From Heligmosomoides polygyrus polygyrus (Eukaryota > Nematoda > Chromadorea > Rhabditida > Heligmosomidae), in the NCBI GenBank assembly GCA_947396885.1, contig OX377206.1:92005960-92069959 (forward strand): DNA of 64,000 nt, read 5' to 3'. The stretch's first letter is position 1, and every line of letters starts with the position of its first letter. Made by a program: the position numbers and the translations under genes. This document shows, piece by piece, positions 22,928 through 34,377 of this stretch. The notes beneath the pieces were generated by a model. The model made no database searches. It saw nothing but the letters and a program-made list of their open reading frames with translations, and had not been told where the DNA came from.

Positions 22928-23190
22928 TCGATCAAAGGATTTTCAGCATGGGTATCGTCTAAATGTCAGAACAATTCGAGTGAAAGGAAAAGGAAAGACT
23001 TAAGAAACAATGGCTAGTGACACCCGCCCGGAGGTCAAAATGTGAACGTTTGCACTGGGACGCAGTATTCTGATTGGCGCGACCTTGGCAGTGCTGATGT
23101 GGCAAAAAGCTACAAGCTCGGAACTTGGAATTACGGCTTTTAAACCCATATCCACATGAATTGAAAGTCGCAGAAGTAAATATGTCGAAA
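22928..23190 (-). promoter_or_regulatory. Conserved upstream block, copy A
   Basis: This sequence is shared with the upstream regions of B (29058-29360), C (42498-42790) and D (63348-63620). On the - strand it includes CCTCCGGGCGGGTG and a CCAAT box (GCGCCAAT), also kept in B and D but changed in C. It is probably promoter sequence carried along in the duplications. Confidence 0.4.
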
Positions 23191-23700
23191 TGGTATCAGC
23201 AAGTTTTGGTGTTATGTACCTTTGGGGGGGGGCGGGAGGTCATACTGCAAAAAAACCTTCAATAGTGTGGGAAAGGAGAAACGGAACATACGGTCGGTAA
23301 AGAAAGCGAGAAAACACAGACGTTATTGCTAGTACAGATGCGCAGGGAGTTATAAGACCCGTAATGATTAGGAAGGAATCTAGAAACGATCAGAATCTTT
23401 ACGACCTGTGCCAATAAAAACCTGTGCCAATCTCCATCAGAATCATGTTGAATAAGTATAGATACGTTTCGTTATGACGGCCAAGTCAACAACGAAAAGC
23501 TCTCTTTTGCTAATAAAAAGCTTCATTCGCTCTTACTTAAGTCAAGTATCATAAGATTAAAAAAAAAACATTTCCGACGAAATTCTTTAACACATTTCTT
23601 CAACAACATAAAGCAGAGCGCAGTAGCGCTTCAAAAATCATATCCTAACAATAATATAACGAACACATTACTGGATAGCTTCACACATCACTCTCAATGA

Positions 23701-26700
23701 TTAAATTCTCGCGTCTATGTGAACATCGAGCAGGAATAGGACGCGCGCGTGCATCTCGAAGATAGCACGCAGAAATGCGTTCAGCATGTCGTCCTCACGA
23801 GCGAAGCGCGCGTAAGTCTCCGACAGGTACGCTCTGTAGTGTTCCACGTCGCGCTCCTCCAGTCTTTCAGTATTGTCCACCAGATGGAACGCGTAAGGCT
23901 CGATCACGGCATTTGCGGGTACCCGCTCGCCATTTGCCATGAGCATAGCGTGTAGGTTGAGGTAATGATTCTGCACCTCGAACAAGTGCTCCATCATTTC
24001 AGAAATCACCTCCCTAATACCCATTCCCTCCTGATCCGCATCGACGCGCGGTAATCTGACCATATGAGGCGGTAGACCAGCTCCCTGGTGCATCGGCTGA
24101 GCACCCCTTCCTCGCTGACCCGCACGGGCGTGCGGCTCTCTGACCACAGCATTGACGACATCCGGGTGCAGCAGAAACCTGGGCCCGTTGTCCGCACTGT
24201 CATGAAGTTGTCCACCTGAATAGAACATATCAGCTAGTTATCCGAGAATATCAGGAATGTAGCCATCAAGAAGTTTATCTGGTCGAAATTGGTTTGACAT
24301 TGTTTGCCCGGGTTTGTTGCTATAAGAAAGTGTTATGTGCGCTTAGGCCCTCAGAAAAAACCTTCCTCGATGAGGACCAGATTACCGCCTTGGCTTCTTG
24401 TAGTCAATCTCTTTTAGGATGGGCCACGTTTTCTACAGCCATATGGTGTGATGGAGTCGACTTGAATGCGTATTTGACAGAAAAAATCACTAAAAACAGC
24501 CAACAGAATCATCATATTAACCCTGTCACGACATTGTCCGACGATGTCGTCGGACACTTTTTCAGCCGCGTGGGGCAATGTCCTACGATCTCGTCGGACA
24601 TCATCATAAAAATACTTCATGGAAAGTTACCAAACATTTAATAGTACAATATTAATCACTAATTACAAAAGGGTTTCAACCTCCCATGGAACTTCAAGTT
24701 GAGACCAGGATCGTTAGAAAGAGCTCGGAATTCTGATTACGAATATGGGTGTAAACACTGCAAAATGAAACTCCTTAACGAGTTATGGCCTACCGAAAGC
24801 GGGCGGCCTCGCCACAGGCTGACCGTGCGACCCACTTGGCGCGAGAGTGGTGAGTCATCAGGACTCCATAACTACGCCACCGCCAGTGGCGGCTGTGGCG
24901 TAGGGGTAGTGATCCTGCTCTTCGTGTGCATCGTCGTGGGGTCGGTTCCCGTTGCTGCCGTTTTTTGCAAATCATAATTTATCTTCGAAATGAGCCTTTG
25001 CTCTGAATTATGACACGTGTTTGATTAAATACCTAGGAAAACTACCACACACGTTTGTAAAAATGCTTGAAGGCAAAAAACTGCTATGGTGATATTTTTA
25101 CTATTTTGCACAAATAGAGTCCAAGTCGTATATTGAACAGCTAGGGGTGTTTCTAACAACAATGGCATTCGTGGAACAAAGCAAAGAAAATGTGTGAAAC
25201 AGACATGTTGCTCACACACTGCACATCATATACATGCAGCCTCTCTACAATCAGCAACAAAACAGTAAATTGTAGCGAGATTAGACAAATATTCACCAGG
25301 AGTGACAAACACACAAACACACCACGGTGATCACTAATGTAAACTGCCTTATGCAAAGAGTATTTCAAAAAGTTTGAAAACCTAGGGGCACAAAACACGG
25401 TAAGACTGCGATAGAACCTTCAGTAGGTTGCCTCTCTGGGTCATGAATGCCAACGTTTTTAGAAACACCTATGGTTGTTCAATATATGAACTGGACTCAA
25501 TTTGTGCAAAATAGTAAATAAAAATGTCACCATTTTGTGTAGTATTACTATATCATAATATATAACAGATAGGAATGAATAATAACACGTTTGGTGAACA
25601 ATATAAGATAAGCATCGTTGGATAGCATCCGCAGGTATGACGTAACGATACCGCAAGAAGGTAAATAAGATAATGTACAAATACTACACTCTAGCCGCGG
25701 TACACCCTTTCAAGACTAGAGGTTATCAGCCCCCCCCCCCCCCTGACCAATATAAGTCATACTTCTAGGCTCCTCTAGAAATTCCGCATACAAATTGCTG
25801 TGAGTTCTTGTTTGTTTTGGGCTCTGATAGTTTTAAAGTAATAAATCCGTTACTGCAATTGGCTAGAGACGTATCCGTTGGTGGACCACCAAAGCCCCGA
25901 TAACTCACCATTCTCGCGCCAGGTGTGTCGTACGCTCCGCCTGTGGTGAGGCCACCCGATTTCGGTAGGCCATACCTCGCTCAGGAATTTCAACGACACC
26001 CATATTCGTAATCAGCATTCCGACCTCTTTCTATGAACATAGGAGACCCAAACCCTTCCTTAGTAAGTCCACTAATATCTATGGCCAAGATGGTCCATCG
26101 GAAACTTAATTGACCACTGTTTTATTCATATCTAACAAATATGGCAAAAATTGTAAAACTATCACACTCCCTGGGAAAATACGCCCTGCCCCACGTGGCA
26201 GTCACGCGAAAATCAAGCGTGTCGTGAAAGGATTAACACAAGTGTATGTTTATGTGAAATTCAGTTCTGTGAGTTGAACTCTCTATTGAGATTTACTGAC
26301 AGCGATGACTTCCCAAGCTAGTGTTCCTTCGTACGAGTTCCTTTGAATGTTTCAACTGATTAACTGATAAGCTGTCTCTATAGGAGTCTTCGACAACATC
26401 TCAGATAAAACTTACCTTGGAAGGGTGGCCCCACATGAAAAGCTCGTGCCGGAGCTCCTGAATAGAAATGCATCAACAGGCACACGAACTCACTATCACT
26501 TACTATTGCAAAATCAAACTGCGAAAAATCAACTGCATGAAGTAGCATCGAAACAAACCTTGAGCTAAAGTACTAGAACGTATAATGGCATAACAATTTG
26601 GGCATCGAGCATTTCTATAAGGATCATCACTACTACGCTTACGTTTCGAGCCGTGCAGTCTCCTCAGGCGCGCTTCACTCCAGCAAATAAACTCCATTTG

Positions 26701-29035
26701 GATGGGAATTGGCACGAATGCCAAAGGGCTTCGTCTATTGGACAGTTACTCGGAGAATATTCAGAGAATACGCTTTAGCAAAAATACAGAGCTGTTTGCG
26801 CCGGTCCGATAGTCCACCGTAACGAATGGCTAAAAGCAAAACATGAAGGTAACGACAGCGACAGCAAGAGCCTGCATAGAACATACATCCAAATGAAGGC
26901 TTAAACACGAGCAAATGAGCCTTTCTTCAGTCTCCGACTAACACAGACCCTAGACGAAGCGTCAGCGCTATCCTGATAAGTACTCAGTCCACCCGCGGTC
27001 ATTACTGATTCTTCAATAAGCAAGTGAAGCAAAAGCCATCCATTTCTATTTGGTTGTCGGATTATAAATGTCGCCTGCTTCCGATTTGTCATTTCTCTGC
27101 TATTGTTAATTCCCGAATAATGCAACTTTACGTGTTTAACAAGCGTTTCAGAAAGCATTTTCCGCCAAAGTTCCGTTTCGATTCATGGACCCTTTTAAAG
27201 AATTATTTTAAATTAATGATGAACAAGTAAAAGTATCAAAGCGGATTTGCTTGCTCTACGACTTCAAGTTAGGAAAAACTGCTGCAGAATCCCTCCGCAT
27301 CTTGTCTGAAGCATTTGGTAAGGAAGCTCCATCATGGCGTCAATGCCAGCGATGTTTCAACGTTTGCGAGACGGTGATGAGAGCCTTGAAGGCGAATAAC
27401 ATCAACGACGTTCTGACGTTGTGGATAGCCAGGAACTGAAGGAAGCTGTCGAGTCGGATCCGATACCAACTGCACGTGAGCTCGCACAGAGGTTCTCTTG
27501 TCACCATTCTACCATTTCCGATCGCTTCCATGCAATCGGAAAGAAAGATCGGGCTGGAAAATGAGTACCACATCATCTCAGCGACACAAACAAGGCTGCA
27601 AGAGTCGCGATCGCTGGAACTCTCATCCGCAAAACCAAGAACAGCAGTTTTTATGACTCCATCGTGATGTCGGATGAGAAGTGAATTCACTAAGGAAATA
27701 CCACACGAAAGCAGCAACGGTTGAGCCCGAGTGAGGTTCCGAAGACAACGACGAAGCCTGACATTCACGGTAGAAAAGTCATGCATTGTTTGCGAGGACG
27801 TTGGCGACATGTCATTGATAATAATGGAGATTACCTCTTGTACTGATTGATAATAATGGAGATTACCTCTTGTATTAAGGTATGGTCATTCTTTTCTTGT
27901 AGCGAAATTTCTTTTTACCCAGAAACGACATTTATGATCCGACAACCTAGAAAATGCTCTTCTTATAATTCCCAAGTAGACAACGGCCCAGGAGTTGTTG
28001 CTACAAAATAGCTACTGAAAATGGCCATGGACACGGAGCTTCATATGATACTTACCTAGCTGCGGTACTCCCGGGAAGACATCATCGGCTGGCGCTACTG
28101 CAAAGAAAACGTTCAGACAATATCTACACAGTGGACGTCAGTTGACAGAATGCTTCAATGGAACAAACAATTTTGAAACTACACCTCTGTGCCTGAGAAC
28201 CTACTGGCGTGCCAACACATTGGAAATACATTGCATAAGCACATAAACACAAACCCTTCCTAATTGCAAGTTTGTGAATCGAAGTTGTCCAGAAAGCGTC
28301 TACCTACACCAGGCTCGGGGTTTATTTCAGTAACTACTTTGTGTGCACAGACAATACATTGGAACCGATAGAAAATCTTCGGGGAATTCGACGGTTCGGG
28401 TAAAGGCAATTTTGCGGACCCCGGATATTTGGAGGATTCTTATCGGATATATCCAATAGTATGCCCAAAATCGATCAAATTCACATCCTTTGTATAGTAC
28501 AGAGAAACACTTGTATCTAGTCGGAAATATGTACCTGCTGCCAAGTGATTACCAACACGAAAGCCCACATGCGGCACTCCAAGTGGTGCGTGCACTGTCA
28601 CAACGCCTCGACCTCTGCGACCGCGTCCGACTCTCGGTGGCACTCGTCCGTTGCCGTACGTTCCGTTTCTTTCGTTACCATTCTGAAGTTGACCGCCTCT
28701 TTGAAATACTGCTTATAAACAGGCTCAACATTGCCACAATGCGTTCGAGTTAGTTGCCACATAACCAGATATGGCATAAAGTAACTACGGTAGTGACACA
28801 GGTTCACAAAGGTCTACCCCATCCATACAGAACGCCAAACAAGTTAATCCCACCCAGGCTCTGCCAGACGACTTCACTCCTGGCTAGTGCCAGCTATGGT
28901 AACGACGTCCCCTGTGACACCAACAACGACGTGTTGCTTGAGAGAAACGGTTTGCCGTTCCAACAAGGTAACATGCAAGAACCACTAACGAACCTCATCA
29001 GCAGAACCAGCGTTCCTGTAGTCGTTGTTATCCAT
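23701..29035 (-). CDS. Repeat-bearing gene family, copy B (five exons, about 262 aa)
   Basis: Exons in transcript order: 28994-29035 (MDNNDYRNAGSADE), 28535-28682, 28056-28097, 26416-26457, 23701-24215, with the same phases as copy A. Exon 2 has RVGRGRRGRG followed by APLGVPHVGF. Exon 5 has only one 28-residue repeat (GAQPMHQGAGLPPHMV) and a shortened C-terminus ending DARI. Intron 1 is only 311 bp. Introns 3 and 4 are enlarged by a mariner remnant (27049-27947) and a piggyBac-like element (24521-26232). Exon 2 differs from copy A's by 3 nt, keeping the frame. No stop or frameshift is seen, so it may be functional. Confidence 0.68.
24402..24482 (-). repeat. Truncated SINE in intron 4 of copy B
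   Basis: Only the tail-side part remains (CTTTTAGGATGGGCCACG, GACTTGAATGCGTATTTG). It is at the position of the full SINE in copies A, C and D, so the head side was deleted after duplication. Confidence 0.7.
24521..26232. mobile_element. PiggyBac-like non-autonomous element with long inverted repeats
   Basis: Flanked by TTAA (24517-24520 and 26233-26236). Ends read CCCTGTCACGACA and, inverted, TCCTTTCACGACA. Inner arms also pair over long stretches (24780-24870 with 25880-25970; 25080-25150 with 25470-25540), so the whole 1.7 kb is an extended fold-back. TTAA target sites and CCCT-type ends fit piggyBac. I see no transposase. A near-palindrome built on GTCCGACGA lies near the left end. Confidence 0.65.
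27049..27947 (+). mobile_element. Mariner remnant with internal deletion (copy B intron 3)
   Basis: Ends TTGGTTGTCGGATTATAAAT and, inverted, GGTTGTCGGATCATAAAT. The broken frame encodes ICLLYDFKLGKTAAESLRIL (N-terminal helix-turn-helix region), a MSDEK-like first catalytic segment and KPDIHGRKVMHC. It then jumps directly to the C-terminal RWRHVIDNNGDYL. Both later catalytic Asp regions are deleted. A 31-bp duplication lies at 27814-27877. Inserted between exons 3 and 4 of copy B only. Confidence 0.75.
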
Positions 29036-29057
29036 TGTTTTCGAAAGATCTGGAAAA
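29036..29057 (-). promoter_or_regulatory. Candidate trans-splice acceptor and 5' UTR, copy B
   Basis: GTTTTCCAG lies 14 nt upstream of the start codon, equivalent to the site in copies A, C and D. A CCAAT box (29212-29216) is about 160 bp further upstream. Confidence 0.5.
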
Positions 29058-29423
29058 CCGATCAGAGGATTTTCAACATGGGTATCGTCTAAATGTCCGA
29101 ACGATTCGAGGGAAAGAGAAGAAAAACTTAATGAGACAATGTCTGCTGTCACCCGCCCGGAGGTCAAAATGTGAACGTTCGAACTGGGGCGCAGTATTCT
29201 CATTGGCGCGACCTTTGCAGTGCTGATGTGGCAATGACTCGCAGCTTGTGATTACGGCTTTTAAACCGTTCGAAGACTATGCGCTCTGTGAAATATCCAC
29301 ATGAATTGCATATCACAGAAGTAAAGACTCTCATTAAACGCAGTTCGGAAATAAGTACGGACGAGTTTCTGGGCGCAGCGGGAATTTCAAACCGCACTCC
29401 CATTTTCTACCGCGTAGACGCGT

Positions 29424-29470
29424 AGACGACTGGAGCGGCGGGGCAGGAGGTGCCCGCCGCTCCAGTCGTT
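29424..29470. repeat. GC-rich hairpin
   Basis: ACGACTGGAGCGGCGGGGCA and its inverse TGCCCGCCGCTCCAGTCGT are separated by five bases. The stem is near perfect and about 19 bp. It lies between copy B's upstream block and a mariner. Confidence 0.7.
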
Positions 29471-29473
29471 ATA

Positions 29474-30338
29474 TTAGGTTGGAAAAAAGTCTCTTCACAC
29501 TTCGAAAAGTTTTTTTTTTACCGTTCTCCTTGTAAACGCACTAGCCAATATTGATGGCTGATTTCGTAATCCTATCACCCTTGTCTACCGTTCGCACGCG
29601 GACATAGGTCAGGACCCTTCTTGTACTTCGTTATCCATCCAATCTTCCAGATTCAATGCCAGATCCACCTCATGGCCATTTTCGGCACGGCATTGTTCAT
29701 GAATTCATTAAAGGATCTACAGCACGTCTGGCAGCCGACCAAATTAACCACAAATATGGCTTGGGATCTACTACTCATCGCGCCTGTTATGGTTTGAAAG
29801 TTTTTAACGGGAGATTATTCACTCGAGGACAAATCAAGGTCAGGAAGGCCAACTGAGTTGGACGACACTGTACTACTCCATCTTCTTCGTATCGATAGTA
29901 GGCAGACGGCACGTCAACTGGCAGAGAAGTTCGAAGTGTCTCATAGGAGAGTGGGAATCCATCTGAAGGATCTTGGCTTTGCATGGAAATTTGGAGCTTG
30001 GATTGCACATGCCCTCTCAGACACTCAGAAAGGTCAACCGCTCTCCGTCGCTGCTTCTATCCTGTCCAGATACGAGAGGAGATGGTTTCTGCTGCGGATT
30101 ATGACAGGCGATGAGTCATGGGTTCTGTATGCCAACATCCGAAGAAAAAGGCAATGGGTACAAAAAGGAGAGAACCCTAAGTGGCCAACTCCACAAAGTC
30201 GTCGCAACTCTCCAAGAAAACAGGCCGGGAAAGTCAAAGGTGATGATCCTTCATGACGATGCAGAACCACATGTTGCAGGATTCACAAGAGAAACAATAA
30301 AGGAGCTGGGCTGGAAGGTGGTGCCACATCCACCGTAT
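29474..30338 (+). mobile_element. Mariner remnant, 3'-truncated
   Basis: Left end TTAGGTTGGAAAAAAGTC after TA. Broken frames encode FIKGSTARLAADQI (N-terminal helices), GRPTELDDTVLLHLL, MTGDESWVLYAN (first Asp) and ILHDDAEPHVAGFTRETIK (second Asp), up to VVPHPPY. The third catalytic Asp region and right end are missing. The break coincides with the left end of another repeat. Confidence 0.75.
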
Positions 30339-30339
30339 A

Positions 30340-31843
30340 GGGGTGCGCACGAATGCGCACGATTTTGGGGGCGGGGTCTCCAGCGCTGGGGACGAGCAGT
30401 CGCGGCGATGCTCACGTGATTCCAGCGCGTTTTCTGATTGAGTCAAGAGGATCGAGGCTTGTCTCACGCATGAGAGGGATGATTTCAAGGTAGAAGAAGG
30501 TGCACGAGGGTTTTCGGGAGCGCTACTTACGATTCCAGTGTTGTTTTCATCGCAGTTTTTGTAGATTGATGACTTTATGCGATTTGTCGGATAGGTTTCA
30601 AGACATTGCTAGTAGGTTTACGTTTCTAATATGTTGGTATTTGTAGAGGTAAGCATAATTTCATTGCCTACCATGACCAGCTGGTTCAAACATTTAGAGG
30701 TGGGGATATTTCTGAGCGTTATAAAGCTCAATCACTGCCTAATTTCACCCGAAAGCGTTTGGCTAGAATAGGCTAGAATAGAACATGGAGCTCACTATCA
30801 CATAAGAAGTTTGAATGAAAGTTTTGAAAGATGCTGATTAGAAGAACTTCCTCGTTTTCTCTCGACTGTAAAGAGGAAAGAAGGCTACGAACACGCGCAC
30901 AATGAAACACTTATATTGCAGAGTGGTAGAGATGCTAGGTGTTAGATAAAAGAACTTTAAAAAAAGCGATACCTATTTATTTGACGCTTATTCGATATTG
31001 ACTCGCGCAATAACAAAACAGCTTGTCCTTTAATGTTCTACCTCACGCAAATAATTGCAGCGACCTTGCGAAAGCGAATTTTCTTCATAGATGGGAATGC
31101 TTACTCTTAAGTGTATTCAGCAGCTAATAAATTGTTACAATGCAAGTTTCATAACAACAGCTTCTTTCTTCGAATATCTTTCAAGCTCCTGACGACATTT
31201 CAAGACTTCTCGTCACTTGCAATTATATGCCAATGGGAAATTTTAAAGAAAGCACATGGGATTCCGGACTGAACACAATTTCCGCAATTCTAAGGCGCTA
31301 TCGGTTCTATTAGGAAGGAGTCAAAACCGAGAACCTATATTCTGTTCAATAGTTACACAGCATTATAACAACGTTTGCGTGCCAGAAGTGTCCTCCAGCA
31401 CGCAAAGTCAAAAGAACTGTGCTGAACCAAGAGCACTTGCTAGAATCATTTAAACGAGGTGTATCAGATCTAGTTTTTATTGGAATTTCTTTAAAACACA
31501 ATGGAAACGTAACGTTCAAACTGCTTTGTTTGCTGTGGGTGATGCTTAAGGCTCATAATCGAATATGGCATTGTTTTAATACCAGGTTTTTCAGAAAACG
31601 GTTGAGTTCTTCAGTTTTTCAGTCATTTGTTACCATTCAATCGCCATTTTGAGAGAACACGCATGTGAAATAGGGGCCTGTCGGCTACAGTGGCATGGTT
31701 GTATACGTTGGTGGTGATAGAGTGTGTCAGACAGCGAGGAGAGCATGGTGGCGCGGAGGGCGCGAGGCAACGCGACAACTTGTTCCAAATGACGGCCACA
31801 GCCGTTGTTCCCGCCCCCAAAATCGTGCGCATTTGCATCCACC
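30340..31843. mobile_element. Possible DNA transposon with about 30-bp inverted ends
   Basis: The left end has GCGCACGATTTTGGGGGCGG and the right end has the inverse CCGCCCCCAAAATCGTGCGC. The 1.5 kb between is AT-rich with short unrecognised ORFs. It cuts off the mariner at 29474-30338, but mariner sequence does not resume on the other side, so the insertion model is incomplete. Confidence 0.35.
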
Positions 31844-32890
31844 CGCTTCCCTCGTGTGAGCGCTTAACACTGAGACACGCATATCTCCACTTGATCACTC
31901 TGAGCGCACTAAAACTGCTTAGTCGGGAAGTGCGCAGCTGGGCTTTTCGAGAGCAAAACCAGGATAGGAAGGGAGTCCGGGGTGTGGTCCATCCAAGCTG
32001 CTCGTGTGGAAACTGCTATCGTCGCCCAAGGTTGTCCGCAGCTGGGTTCTGCAGAAGCGCATACAGCTGGTTAAATGAGCACACAACACCAAAAAGCAAG
32101 TCAGAATCCCTCAAATCTCAACCAGTCAGTTGAAATGCGAGATTCCCACGACGCATGTGAACCGACCCCTGATCCCTTTGCATGAAGCAACGCCCCAGCC
32201 ACGATCCAGCTTCCAGCAGAACTACCACGGGCGTACAAGACTGATGCGCATCGGTAGAATGCCCACGTGGACGCTGACTCAGGCCACGTGTGCGGCACGT
32301 CGGACAGGTGTGCTCCGGTTCCAACGCGTTCCTATGTCATGCATCTATTCCGATCTAGTTCTAGTGGTATTAGCACTTCCCTATAGCTTACATGTGTAGA
32401 TTTAGCCGCCATGCTACTAATAAGAGAACGTTAGAGACAAACATTCGAATTAAGGAGAAGTGGAAGTGTGGAAACAGGCGGTCGACCGCTACAGTATGGT
32501 AATTTTGAGTCGTTACGGGTTAGACTTCTTCTGAACGGATACAGACGTACGCTATGACGTCACACTTCACCACCGCTTTCGTTTCTACAAGAAGCTACAG
32601 ATAGCACTAAATCCTAGTTTATTGATGAAATTCTAGGAGGCGTGCAATAAGAAGGTGATTCAACACTAAGTTCACTCAATGATGAATTACATAAGCAAAC
32701 AGCGAGAAACAGTTAAAGAGTGTCTTTTACGCCTAACTGCACACTATGCGGACTCTCAAATTACCCTGCATTCAGGAACCCAAAGGTGAGAGCTGGGTGC
32801 AAGTAAGTGGTTTCTCCCGCTCCCATACCTAGCCACCACAAACTTAAATGTCTCTCCACAGCTGCACTACTTATGGATCCTCTTAGAAGA
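31844..32890. repeat. FB1 family fragment and unassigned sequence
   Basis: 32105-32255 (-) repeats part of the FB1 family (AACCAGTCAGTTGAAATGC, GTACAAGACTGATGCGC), as at 1.5-1.65 kb. The rest has no recognised feature. Confidence 0.4.
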
Positions 32891-33131
32891 ATGTCCGCAG
32901 CACTCTCCCTGCGTCTAGGGTTGTCTTCACAACCTATTGCAGCTCGTCAAGCCTAATCGACTGTTAGACATTTCGGTTCAGTCGTTGTGGTTCAAGCCAC
33001 GAGGTGTGATGAATTTGGGAAAAGGTGACTTAGGACAGAAATACTATCCTCCTCTGTATACGGCACTTTGGAACCTGGTCAAACCACTGCCGAAAATTGA
33101 GGACCCCGAGGCTACACGGTTGAGAACGTAG
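32891..33131 (+). pseudogene. Possible short mitochondrial-type gene remnant
   Basis: One frame starts MSAALSLRLGLSSQPIAARQ, which looks like a mitochondrial targeting peptide, then stops. A second frame continues to GQKYYPPLYTALWNLVKPLP and ends shortly after. Together they would make a small protein of about 80 residues broken by a frameshift or an unrecognised intron. I do not recognise the family. It could also be chance. Confidence 0.25.
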
Positions 33132-33837
33132 CCGAACCAAACGTAGGTCCTACCAACTTCCTTCGCTAGCCTGTCCTGTCCACCTCTCCGCTGTAAAGTT
33201 AATAATTGGAATACCTGGGCAGGTAGAAAAGCAGGGTTACCCAGCGCGCGAAGTAGGTATGCCGCACCATCGGCTGCTAATTTTGATGGCACGTACGAGA
33301 AGATTACGTACAGGAGCCTGGTATAGTCGAAAACAGGGGGTGGGACTCATGCCTTCCTCCTCTATGTAGTGGCTTTTCTGTCTGGGAGCTTGGACCAAGT
33401 CGTCGTAGGTGCTAACATTGTACATACTCATCGCTTTCCAGGGTTTGCTAGGGATAAGCAAGCTTTGCGCGCTTTTGCGCTTTCTTCCAACACTTTTCTT
33501 ATAAACGTGAGGGCACATGGTGGATTCTGATCGCTATGTCCAAAAGCGATCAGGCTGGATTAGGTACTGGCCATTAAATTTGAGCCGACCCAGACCTTAT
33601 TGTGACATTAGAAGCATATCAGTCCTAGCTATTGTTGTAGAATGTATTTATTCTCAAGTAGCATTTGTACACACAAATAGTTTGACCAAACTCACAATAA
33701 AAGGTAGGTGCCTACTAACTCAAAAGGTGACGATAATCCACAGATACAGACATACGCCTTCACGGATTGGACTAGAATGAAATTCGCCTGGAAGCAAAGC
33801 CAGCAGGTGCACAGAGTGAGAACCCAAATGACGTCAA
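33132..33837. other. No confident gene
   Basis: Two overlapping - strand ORFs (33044-33292, 33237-33518) have protein-like composition but no recognised domain. An AATAAA on the - strand near 33650 could serve the SNF8 exon. Confidence 0.35.
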
Positions 33838-34155
33838 TTAGTACACACTCATACTCTGGATGCTCTCGGAGACACTAGTACTGCTGGACGAGTGGCAGTG
33901 CTGTTGTAGAAACAGCGACGGCACAGTGTACTGTGTGGTGTCGGCGGCCTGCTCGTCCACCCACGCCAAACCCTCTTTGACTAAATGATCCAGAACAGCC
34001 TGAGCTCTTTGCTCGTCCCATCGTAGTCTGTCAATTATTAGCTCTTTCGTGACATAGACCGCATCCTCAGTCAGCTGAAGCACACGAGAATGATCCATGC
34101 TTAGCTCGCCAGGAACAGACTGCACGAGGAACCTGCCTCCACCCAGCGGCACCAG
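33838..34155 (-). CDS. SNF8: ESCRT-II subunit SNF8/VPS22, last exon
   Basis: SNF8 (VPS22/EAP30) is a core subunit of ESCRT-II, which acts in multivesicular-body sorting at endosomes. The exon encodes about 105 residues: GGGRFLVQSVPGELSMDHSR, then VTKELIIDRLRWDEQRAQAV, then LDHLVKEGLAWVDEQAA, then a Ser-rich tail. This matches the C-terminal winged-helix domain of SNF8. The acceptor would be TTTGAG, weaker than the usual TTTCAG. Upstream exons should lie at higher coordinates on the same strand, but a mariner starts 220 bp away and I found none in the next 3 kb. Either the intron is very long or this is an isolated exon copy. It has no internal stop. Confidence 0.75.
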   Translation of the reverse strand: MVPLGGGRFLVQSVPGELSMDHSRVLQLTEDAVYVTKELIIDRLRWDEQRAQAVLDHLVKEGLAWVDEQAADTTQYTVPSLFLQQHCHSSSSTSVSESIQSMSVY

Positions 34156-34377
34156 CTCAAAGATTGTTAAGATAGATTATTAACTCAAAGACTGTAAGAC
34201 TGTGAGGCAGCTGTAACAACCAGTGAATTACCCCATTCAAATTTGGAGCGGAATCTAGTTAGTTACACCTACGGTGACTCCAAGTTACAAAATTGATTCT
34301 ACACCTAATTTGATTCCAAGGTGGTTTCAAGTTATAGGGCAACTGACCATCGTATCTCAATAAAAACATACGTACTA

